From NCBI GenBank assembly GCA_027068075.1, contig JAMOUJ010000005.1, forward strand, positions 186,001 to 250,000: a DNA stretch of 64,000 nucleotides, in the 5' to 3' direction. Each line of letters starts with the position of its first letter. Position 1 is the stretch's first letter. The notes beneath the pieces are model-generated. The model worked only from the letters and a program-made list of their open reading frames with translations. It was not told the origin of the DNA and searched no databases. This DNA is from Candidatus Aminicenantota bacterium (lineage in GTDB: Bacteria > Acidobacteriota > Aminicenantia > S016-38). Shown in pieces: positions 43,844-50,360 of the stretch. The position numbers were made by a program, and so were the translations under genes.

Positions 43844-45028
43844 GTGGAGATGAGATTAGAAAGAAAAACTCTCAAGAAGGAATTAGATTCTGTAAAGGGA
43901 GCCGATTACAAGGACCTCTATGTGGAAAAAACGCTGTACTACTCCCTTACCGACGACAGGGGCAGGCTTTTCTATCATTTCTCCCTGGAAGAGGGAAAGG
44001 CCCTCCGGTGGATCGCGGGGGAGACCGAATTCATGAGAGTCTCCTCCCTGCATAGTGGAGAGGAAATCCCGGGGGAAGACTTCCTGGAGGACACCCTCCG
44101 AAGACTGCGGGACAGGGGGCTGGAAGGGAAGATACGGATAAATTACACGGAAAAAAACTCCGTGGTGATGAGCCCCGAAGGCGTTTACAAAAAAAAGGAA
44201 AGGTTTTATCTTCTCCAGATCAAAGATGGGGGAGTGACCCACCGCAGGATATACCTCTCAAGACCTTCCAGCGTCTTCCTGGACGGCTTTGCCAACTCCT
44301 TCCAGGAGAAAAAAAGGGTGAAAAAGCACGCCCGAGGCCTTCCCAGGGAGGGGGAAATGTTCTTTCTCTTTACCGAAGGGGCAGCATCCATTTTTGCCCA
44401 CGAGATTTTCTGGCACCCCCTGGAACTGGACCTGGTCTTTAAGGGTCAGTCCATGGTCTCCCCCTCTGCTCTGGGGAAAAGGGTCTTCCCCGAAGCCCTC
44501 TCCCTTCTCTCCACCTCCCTTACCCCGGACGACGAGGGGCAAATTCTTGGGGAAACTCTCCTGGTGGAGCGGGGTTACCTGCTGGGCTTCGCCTCCTCCG
44601 TATATTATTCCCTTCTTTCCCGCATGCCCCTCATACCCCATGGAAGGCGTCAAAACTACCGTTACCCCCCCATAGTAAGGCCCCAGAAGGTGAAAATATC
44701 CAGGGGGGAACTTTCTCAGATTGAAATACTCCAGAGAATAAAAACCGGGGTTCTGGTCCGGGAAATTGACAGGGCCTGGGTGGACTTCCGGAGGGGAGAG
44801 GTCCACTTCAGAACCTCCCTGGGATACTGGGTGGAAGACGGCAGAGCCCTTTTCCCACTCACTCCCCTCTGGCTGATGGTAAAAATCCCCCTGGACGAAA
44901 AGCAGTTCTGGAGTTCCTCGGACCTGAATAAAGAGGAGCCGTTCTTCTGTGTTAAAAACGGTCAGCGGGTGGTCTTCTCCTCCAAAGCCCCGGATTTTCT
45001 CGTAAGGGGGTTCTCCAGAAATGCATGA
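43844..45028 (+). CDS. Divergent TldD-like metalloprotease subunit
   Basis: 394 residues. The only strong family landmark is EGAASIFAHEIFWHPLELD, where H186-E187-x3-H191 matches the HExxxH zinc site of TldD (HEAxGHxLExD). Outside this block it is far from standard TldD and about 70 residues shorter. TldD with TldE (PmbA) forms a protease that trims small peptides such as microcin B17 or CcdA. The downstream partner overlaps by 8 nt. Start: GTG 43844 lies 7 nt after a TATTAT, and ATG 43850 is the alternative. Confidence 0.72.
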   Translation: MEMRLERKTLKKELDSVKGADYKDLYVEKTLYYSLTDDRGRLFYHFSLEEGKALRWIAGETEFMRVSSLHSGEEIPGEDFLEDTLRRLRDRGLEGKIRINYTEKNSVVMSPEGVYKKKERFYLLQIKDGGVTHRRIYLSRPSSVFLDGFANSFQEKKRVKKHARGLPREGEMFFLFTEGAASIFAHEIFWHPLELDLVFKGQSMVSPSALGKRVFPEALSLLSTSLTPDDEGQILGETLLVERGYLLGFASSVYYSLLSRMPLIPHGRRQNYRYPPIVRPQKVKISRGELSQIEILQRIKTGVLVREIDRAWVDFRRGEVHFRTSLGYWVEDGRALFPLTPLWLMVKIPLDEKQFWSSSDLNKEEPFFCVKNGQRVVFSSKAPDFLVRGFSRNA

Positions 45029-46001
45029 TCGGGCGAGGGACATAATTGAAAAGATAAAGGCCCAGGGATGGGAGGGAGATGTTTTCGCCTTCGTGGAGGA
45101 GAGGATTGAGGTCCAGGGGGGGTGGGAAGCGAGGCTCATCTCGGGGAGGGAAGTTGGATTTTCTACCAGGTGGAAAAAGGAAAGGTCCGGGATTTTCTTC
45201 CATTTCTCCCCCTCACCCACCGTGAACTTCAACCACGGATTCATCATAGGAGAAAACTGGGAATTGAGGCTCCCCTCTTACATAAAAAAGACTTCCGTAA
45301 AACTTCGGGACGAAAGGGGGCTCCCCTACGGGGAGGAATTGGAGTTTCCCGCATGGATAGATGAACTGCGCGGCAGGGAAAGGAAAGTTCTTCTAATGAA
45401 CACCCGGGGAGGGGAGGCCTCCTACGCAGAAAGCCTTTATTCCTTTAAAGCCTCCCTACACGAGGAGGAATTCTGGGTGTGGAGCAGGAGGAGAGATTTT
45501 CCACTGACACTGCGGGGAAACGGGGGAAGAAACCTGGTCCTTCATCCCCTGGCTTCCTTTAAACTGGTAAAACTCATCCTTTCGGGAAAAACGAACCTGA
45601 AGGGGGCGGAATTTACCATAGAGGAGGATCCCTCCCTGGACTTCGGGCCCGGAAGTTTTCCCTTTGACGCCTCGGGCAGGGAAATGAAGAAAAGGGTTAT
45701 CTTCAAGAAGGGAAAAATCAAAGCCAGAAAGCCCATACATCTGCTAAGGCCTGCTCCCCAATCTCCGCCGGTTACCGGCTGGACCAACATCGTGCTTAAA
45801 GTCCCCACGGCCTCAAGTCCCTCCTTCACCCTGGTGGTTAATTTAAGGTTTTACGGGGAAATAACACAACTCGTCCTGGAAGATGGCAGGGAAAGGGAGA
45901 TGAAAACCGAAAACCTCCTCCGCTCCATTTGCGGAAAAATACAGGAGGGCTTTTTTATAGGACCACCCTTTATAAAATCAGATTATTTGCTTTTATCTTA
46001 A
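45021..46001 (+). CDS. Divergent PmbA/TldE-like protein
   Basis: 326 residues, much shorter than PmbA (about 440). The best family match is IEEDPSLDFGPGSFPFDASG followed by KKRVIFKKGKIKA, parallel to the DDP..p.G.GS..fD.EG...r...i..G.l block of PmbA/TldE. No HExxxH is present, as expected for the non-catalytic TldE-type subunit. The 8-nt overlap with the TldD-like gene implies a heteromeric complex. No obvious peptide substrate gene is adjacent except the 39-residue ORF on the opposite strand, which overlaps this gene's stop by 4 nt. Confidence 0.65.
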   Translation: MHDRARDIIEKIKAQGWEGDVFAFVEERIEVQGGWEARLISGREVGFSTRWKKERSGIFFHFSPSPTVNFNHGFIIGENWELRLPSYIKKTSVKLRDERGLPYGEELEFPAWIDELRGRERKVLLMNTRGGEASYAESLYSFKASLHEEEFWVWSRRRDFPLTLRGNGGRNLVLHPLASFKLVKLILSGKTNLKGAEFTIEEDPSLDFGPGSFPFDASGREMKKRVIFKKGKIKARKPIHLLRPAPQSPPVTGWTNIVLKVPTASSPSFTLVVNLRFYGEITQLVLEDGREREMKTENLLRSICGKIQEGFFIGPPFIKSDYLLLS

Positions 46002-46117
46002 TACTCGTAATCCTGCTGAAATTCCGGGAATCTATCCTTTACCACCTTCTTTCCCAGGATAAATCCCAGGGTAAAGGCTGTCCCCACCGCCAGGAAAAAC
46101 AGGAAAGAAGTTCTCAT
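45998..46117 (-). CDS. Small single-pass membrane protein (39 aa), unannotated by the track
   Basis: Translated by hand: 39 residues beginning MRTSFLFFLAVGTAFTLGF, one hydrophobic helix (residues 4-22), then a charged tail with KKVVKDRFPEF. It is too short for the ORF track but has all signals of a gene: an excellent SD (GAGGAGGTGG) a few nt before the ATG, and a TTGACA -35 with CAGAAT -10 upstream. No homologue recognised. The layout resembles small N-in single-TM proteins of the YtxH-like type, but the resemblance is generic. The stop overlaps the PmbA-like gene in a shared TTAA. Confidence 0.7.
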   Translation of the reverse strand: MRTSFLFFLAVGTAFTLGFILGKKVVKDRFPEFQQDYEY

Positions 46118-46134
46118 GGTCCACCTCCTCTAAA

Positions 46135-46164
46135 ATTCTGACAATACTTGCCTTAATTGTCAAG
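46135..46164 (-). promoter_or_regulatory. Sigma-70-type promoter of the 39-aa ORF
   Basis: On the minus strand a perfect TTGACA (46164-46159) and CAGAAT (46140-46135) with an 18-nt spacer, followed by the SD GAGGAGGTGG and ATG at 46117. Confidence 0.7.
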
Positions 46165-46172
46165 GCCGTTCC

Positions 46173-46201
46173 TTGACTTGGCTTTTTTTTTCTTTTACAC
46201 T
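46173..46201 (+). promoter_or_regulatory. Sigma-70-type promoter of the secreted unknown gene
   Basis: TTGACT (46173-46178), 17-nt spacer rich in T, TACACT (46196-46201), then SD ACGGAGG and ATG at 46232. It is divergent from the promoter of the 39-aa ORF, with -35 boxes only 8 nt apart. Confidence 0.7.
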
Positions 46202-46231
46202 ACTAAGGACTTCCTACGGAGGTAATGAATT

Positions 46232-46918
46232 ATGAGGAAAATTATCACAGGAATTTTATTCTTCGGCCTTTTAATGGGGGTGGAGATCAAAATAGGAAAT
46301 CACGACCTCAACTGCTCCTATACAGTGTTGAAGAACAAGCCCCTGGCCAGCATCGTCAGTTCCATGGACGAGGATTTCAAAAAGCAAACCTTCTCCGAAG
46401 GGGATATGATCTTCGCCAGGGGTGAACTTGAGCCCGGGAAGACTTATTCCCTCATGGGAGAAGTGGGCTCCCTGTCCGGAGGTTATAAGATCTACAAACT
46501 TCAGGGATACGGGGAAGTTCTCCGCAAGGAGGGCGATATTTACATCATGAAGGTTACCTCATCCTGCACCGGGGTAAAAATAGGCTCCAAGGTGTTCCCT
46601 CCCCTGGTTGAAAAGGAATTCACCGTCAACATAAAGCCCATAACCCTCCAGACCACTGCTCCGGCAGGGACTCCCGGGAAAATAGTCTTCATTGAATCCT
46701 CCTTCAAACAATTGGGGGAGGGCTGGGCCGTGGTAAAGGGTGCCAGGGCCTTGGGACTCCAGCGGGGAGATACCGTTATCGTATTCGGGCTCGTGGACAA
46801 GGTGAAAAAACCCAAGGCCATGGGGGTAGTCCTGAGAACCGCCGGAGACTATGCCGTGGTGGAGACCTTGCTTCCCATAGACGCCATAAGGGAAGGAGAT
46901 TTAGTTTATAAGAAATAA
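46232..46918 (+). CDS. Exported protein of unknown function (228 aa)
   Basis: A short signal-peptide-like N-terminus (MRKIITGILFFGLLMGV) is followed by an all-beta body. Two similar halves can be seen: GDMIFARGELEPGKTYSLMGEVGSL and GKIVFIE...GARALGLQRGDTVIVFG, each ending in a TAxV-like strand and a GD block (LRTAGDYAVVETLLPIDAIREGD). This pattern resembles the periplasmic region of LysM-associated proteins in Acidobacteriota that contain repeated G-D-x-x-x-V beta units; no LysM itself is seen. It begins a plus-strand run that may extend to the PUR-like gene 19 nt downstream. Function unknown. Confidence 0.75.
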   Translation: MRKIITGILFFGLLMGVEIKIGNHDLNCSYTVLKNKPLASIVSSMDEDFKKQTFSEGDMIFARGELEPGKTYSLMGEVGSLSGGYKIYKLQGYGEVLRKEGDIYIMKVTSSCTGVKIGSKVFPPLVEKEFTVNIKPITLQTTAPAGTPGKIVFIESSFKQLGEGWAVVKGARALGLQRGDTVIVFGLVDKVKKPKAMGVVLRTAGDYAVVETLLPIDAIREGDLVYKK

Positions 46919-46937
46919 ATTCATAGTGAGGGAGGAA

Positions 46938-47153
46938 ATGGAAAGAAAGAACCTTTCTTCAAAAACCATCAAAATTGAGAACAAAAAATTTCACTTTGAC
47001 CTCATGGAAAACCATCGGGGAAGATATCTGAGGATCACCGAAAAAAGCGGGGGGAAATCCAGCATAGTAATCCCCGAAAGCGGTATAGAAGAATTCAAAG
47101 AGGCCTTTCTGGAGTTTCTTAAAGAAACCGAAGAATCCGAAAGCGTTTCCTAA
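46938..47153 (+). CDS. PUR-alpha-like (DUF3276-type) nucleic-acid-binding protein
   Basis: 71 residues. The single repeat KIENKKFHFDLMENHRGRYLRITEKSGGKSSIVIPESGIEEFKEAF... follows the bacterial PUR pattern: a four-stranded sheet (fFFdv.e...g.yl.I.E......I.ip) and one C-terminal helix. The Borrelia homologue BpuR binds RNA and DNA and represses translation. Here it could be a regulator of neighbouring mRNAs, but that is inference. Start: ATG 46938 is preceded closely by GGGAGGAA; the GTG at 46926 is the alternative. It ends 44 nt before the COG2403 gene. Confidence 0.72.
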   Translation: MERKNLSSKTIKIENKKFHFDLMENHRGRYLRITEKSGGKSSIVIPESGIEEFKEAFLEFLKETEESESVS

Positions 47154-47175
47154 ACCTCTTCTACAGGGGAAAATT

Positions 47176-47181
47176 TATAAT
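47176..47181 (+). promoter_or_regulatory. -10 box upstream of the COG2403-arcC-OTC operon
   Basis: TATAAT 16 nt before the ATG at 47198, with SD AAGGAGG between them. The -35 position does not match, so the operon may also be read from upstream. Confidence 0.45.
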
Positions 47182-47197
47182 TTAAGGAGGTGCGCTC

Positions 47198-48514
47198 ATG
47201 CGTAGGAGAGTTCTTATCATGGGGGCAGCGGGAAGGGACTTTCACAACTTCAATGTTTACTTCAGGGATAAGGAGGAATTTGAGGTAGTCTGCTTCACCG
47301 CCACCCAGATACCCAACATAGAGGGAAGAATTTATCCCCCCGAACTCGCGGGGAAACTCTATCCCGATGGGATCCCCATTTATCCTGAATCCCAACTCGC
47401 GGAACTTATAAAAAAACACAAAATTCAGAAGGTGATATTCGCCTACAGCGATGTTTCCCACGAATATGTGATGCACAAGGCCTCCGAGGCCATGGCGGCG
47501 GGGGCTTCCTTCTCCATCCTGGGTCCGGACGAAACCATGCTGGAATCCACCCTTCCGGTGGTGGCAGTCACCGCCGTAAGGACCGGGTGCGGTAAAAGTC
47601 AAACCTCCAGGAAAATCGTAAAAATACTCGCCTCCCACGGCAAAAAGGTGGCGGTAATCCGTCACCCCATGCCCTACGGGGACCTGGTGGCCCAGAGGGT
47701 CCAGCGCTTCGCCTCCATGGAGGACATGGATAAGGCCAATTGCACCATAGAGGAAAGGGAAGAATACGAGCCCCACATAATGAACGGAGCGGTGGTATGG
47801 GCCGGCGTGGACTACGAAGCCATACTGAGGGAAGCGGAAAAGGAAGCGGATATAATACTCTGGGACGGAGGCAACAACGACCTTCCCTTCTACAGACCTA
47901 ACCTCCACATCGTGGTGGCCGACCCCCACAGGCCCGGCCATGAAGCCAAGTATCACCCGGGAGAAGCCAATTTCCGCCGGGCCGATGTCATCATAATCAA
48001 CAAGGAAGAAACCGCCGATAGGGCTGGAGTGCAACACCTCTGGGAAAGCGCCAGAACCCTTAACCCCTCGGCCATTTTGATAGATGCCGCCTCACCCATC
48101 TTCGTTCAGGACCCCTCCGCCATAGCCGGCAAGAAGGTTCTCGTGATTGAAGACGGTCCCACCGTAACCCACGGAGAAATGGGCTACGGCGCCGGATACA
48201 TGGCCGCCAAGAAGTATGGGGCTTCGGAACTTATAGACCCCAGACCCTACGCCGTGGGTTCAATAGTGGAAACCTTTGCCAAGTACCCACACTTGAGGGA
48301 AGTTCTCCCGGCCATGGGCTACGGAGAAACCCAGATGAAGGAACTGGAGGAGACCATAAACCGCAGTCCTGCGGAAGTGGTGGTGGTGGCCACGCCCATA
48401 GATCTGGGAAGAATACTTAAAATCACCAAGAAGGCCGTAAGGGTGCTTTACGAACTTCAAGAGATAGGGGAACCCACCCTGGAGGATGTTCTGAAGAACA
48501 AGGGCCTTATATGA
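47198..48514 (+). CDS. COG2403 P-loop protein, cyclic 2,3-diphosphoglycerate synthetase-like
   Basis: 438 residues. An N-terminal Rossmann-like domain (VLIMGAAGRDFHNFNVYFRD) is followed by a P-loop domain from about residue 120 with VTAVRTGCGKSQTSRKIVKIL, IRHPMPYGDLVAQRVQRF, WDGGNNDLPF and VADPHRPGHE. This is the COG2403 family, annotated as predicted GTPase or cyclic-2,3-diphosphoglycerate synthetase by similarity to the methanogen enzyme. Its bacterial function is not established. It overlaps carbamate kinase by 4 nt, with ornithine carbamoyltransferase next, so a role in carbamoyl-phosphate metabolism or a phosphoryl-transfer reaction is plausible. Confidence 0.85.
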   Translation: MRRRVLIMGAAGRDFHNFNVYFRDKEEFEVVCFTATQIPNIEGRIYPPELAGKLYPDGIPIYPESQLAELIKKHKIQKVIFAYSDVSHEYVMHKASEAMAAGASFSILGPDETMLESTLPVVAVTAVRTGCGKSQTSRKIVKILASHGKKVAVIRHPMPYGDLVAQRVQRFASMEDMDKANCTIEEREEYEPHIMNGAVVWAGVDYEAILREAEKEADIILWDGGNNDLPFYRPNLHIVVADPHRPGHEAKYHPGEANFRRADVIIINKEETADRAGVQHLWESARTLNPSAILIDAASPIFVQDPSAIAGKKVLVIEDGPTVTHGEMGYGAGYMAAKKYGASELIDPRPYAVGSIVETFAKYPHLREVLPAMGYGETQMKELEETINRSPAEVVVVATPIDLGRILKITKKAVRVLYELQEIGEPTLEDVLKNKGLI

Positions 48515-49455
48515 GGAGAACCGCCGTAATTGCCTTCGGAGGAAACGCCCTCCTGCCTGCCGACAGCAGTGGAACCCAGGAGGAGCAGTTCCAGAAGGCC
48601 AGGGAGGCCGCCGGAAGGATCGCCGAACTCCTGGCCCGCAATTACGATGTGGTGGTGGTCCACGGCAACGGTCCCCAGGTGGGAAACCTTCTCCTCCAGA
48701 TGGAAATGGCGTCCCATGTGATCCCTCCCTTCACCCTGGATGTGGCCGACGCCATGACCGAGGGTTCCATAGGCTACATGCTCCAGACCTGGCTGATAAA
48801 CTACATGAGGATAATGTCCCTGGACCGGGAGGTGGAGACCGTACTGACTCCGGTGCTGGTGGATCCCCAGGATCCGGCCTTCAAAAACCCCACCAAACCG
48901 GTGGGACCCTTTTACACCCGGGAAAAGGCGGAAAAATTGGCCCGGGAAAAGGGCTGGACGGTGATGGAGGATGCCGGAAGAGGGTGGAGAAGGGTGGTGC
49001 CCTCCCCCAGGCCCATTGACATTTTGAACAAAATCGTCATAAAGGCCCTGGTGGCGGAGGGGGTGGTGGTCATAGCCGGGGGAGGAGGTGGAATCCCGGT
49101 GATAATCAACGAAGATGGCCTGGTGGAAGGAGTAGAAGCCGTCATAGACAAGGATTTCACCGCCGCCCTGATTGGCCGAATAATAAAGGCCGACATTTTG
49201 ATAACCCTCACCGGAGTGGAACAGGTTTACCTGGACTTCGGGAAACCCACCCAGAGGCCCCTGAGGAAGGTGGGTCTGGAGGAGATCAAACAATACCTGA
49301 AGGAGGGCCAGTTCCCTCCGGGCTCCATGGAACCCAAGATAAAGGCAGCCGTAGAGTTTTTAGAAGGGGGCGGAAGGGAGGTCTTGATAACCTCGGCCAG
49401 AAAATTGAGATCCGCCCTGGACGGCAGAACGGGCACAAGAATCCTAAGGAGGTGA
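48511..49455 (+). CDS. arcC: Carbamate kinase
   Basis: 314 residues, the family's normal length. VIAFGGNALLPAD, VVHGNGPQVGNLLLQME, GWTVMEDAGRGWRRVVPSP, VIAGGGGGIPVI and the final ALDGRTGTRI block are diagnostic. It interconverts carbamoyl phosphate + ADP and ATP + carbamate; in catabolic operons it makes ATP, in some thermophiles it may supply carbamoyl phosphate. Translationally coupled (ATGA) to the COG2403 gene and followed 2 nt later by the OTC gene. No arginine deiminase is in this cluster. Confidence 0.96.
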   Translation: MRRTAVIAFGGNALLPADSSGTQEEQFQKAREAAGRIAELLARNYDVVVVHGNGPQVGNLLLQMEMASHVIPPFTLDVADAMTEGSIGYMLQTWLINYMRIMSLDREVETVLTPVLVDPQDPAFKNPTKPVGPFYTREKAEKLAREKGWTVMEDAGRGWRRVVPSPRPIDILNKIVIKALVAEGVVVIAGGGGGIPVIINEDGLVEGVEAVIDKDFTAALIGRIIKADILITLTGVEQVYLDFGKPTQRPLRKVGLEEIKQYLKEGQFPPGSMEPKIKAAVEFLEGGGREVLITSARKLRSALDGRTGTRILRR

Positions 49456-49457
49456 AC

Positions 49458-50360
49458 ATGAAAAAGGACCTTCTGAGCATAAAGGACCTGAGCCGGGAGG
49501 AGGTCTTCTCGCTATTTGAAGACGCCAGAGAACTTAAAGCCCATCCCGAAGCGCACCGTCGGGACCTGCCGGGCAAGGTCCTGGCCATGATATTTGAAAA
49601 ACCATCCCTGAGGACCAGGGTAACCTTTGAAACGGGAATATATCAGTTGGGTGGGATAGGCATTTACCTGGCCCCCCAGGATATTCAGTTGGGCAAAAGG
49701 GAAACGGTGGAGGATGTGGCGAGGAACCTTTCCCGGTGGGTCAACGGCATAATGATAAGAACCTTCGGCCAGGAGAATGTGGAAAAAATGGCCCGGGAAG
49801 CCTCGGTGCCTGTAATAAACGCCCTGACTGACCTTTACCATCCCTGCCAGATCCTTGCGGACCTGTTTACCCTGTGGGAAAGGGGCCACGACCTGGAAAA
49901 ATTCACCCTGGCCTATGTGGGCGACGGCAACAACATAGCCCACTCCCTCATATGGGGTTCTGCCCGCACGGGACTTAACTTGAGGATAGCCACACCCCCG
50001 GGATACGAACCCAGAAAGGACATAGTGGAAGAGGCCAGGGCCCAGGGGGCCAGGGTAGAAATTTTCCACGACCCGGTGAAGGCGGTGGAGGGAGCAGACG
50101 CCGTCTACACCGATGTGTGGGCCTCCATGGGACAGGAAGCGGAAAGGGAAAAAAGGATTAAAATCTTCAGGCCCTTCCAGGTAAACATGGAACTCTTCTC
50201 AAAGGCCAAGCCCCAAGCCTATTTTATGCACTGCCTTCCTGCCCACCGGGGAGAGGAGGTCACCGACGATGTAATTGACCATCCCCGCTCCATCGTCCTG
50301 GATCAGGCTGAAAACCGGCTTCACATACAGAAGGCAATTATGAGGAGGTTGATGAGGTAA
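49458..50360 (+). CDS. argF: Ornithine carbamoyltransferase
   Basis: 300 residues. The carbamoyl-phosphate site is KPSLRTRVTFETG, with MIRTFGQENVEKMA, HPCQILADLFTLWE, the ornithine-site DVWASMGQE and the reactive-site HCLPAHRGEEV, which together separate OTC from aspartate carbamoyltransferase. It makes citrulline from ornithine and carbamoyl phosphate, or the reverse in catabolism. I chose ATG 49458 (AAGGAGGTGAAC upstream) over the track GTG at 49452. The SD lies inside the carbamate kinase stop region. The stop overlaps the next gene's ATG by 1 nt (TAATG). Confidence 0.95.
   Translation: MKKDLLSIKDLSREEVFSLFEDARELKAHPEAHRRDLPGKVLAMIFEKPSLRTRVTFETGIYQLGGIGIYLAPQDIQLGKRETVEDVARNLSRWVNGIMIRTFGQENVEKMAREASVPVINALTDLYHPCQILADLFTLWERGHDLEKFTLAYVGDGNNIAHSLIWGSARTGLNLRIATPPGYEPRKDIVEEARAQGARVEIFHDPVKAVEGADAVYTDVWASMGQEAEREKRIKIFRPFQVNMELFSKAKPQAYFMHCLPAHRGEEVTDDVIDHPRSIVLDQAENRLHIQKAIMRRLMR

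Noticed and set aside
45929-46141. 70-codon plus-strand ORF beginning inside the PmbA-like gene
   Set aside because: It overlaps the end of the PmbA-like gene in another frame without SD. The minus-strand 39-aa ORF in the same place has a promoter and SD.
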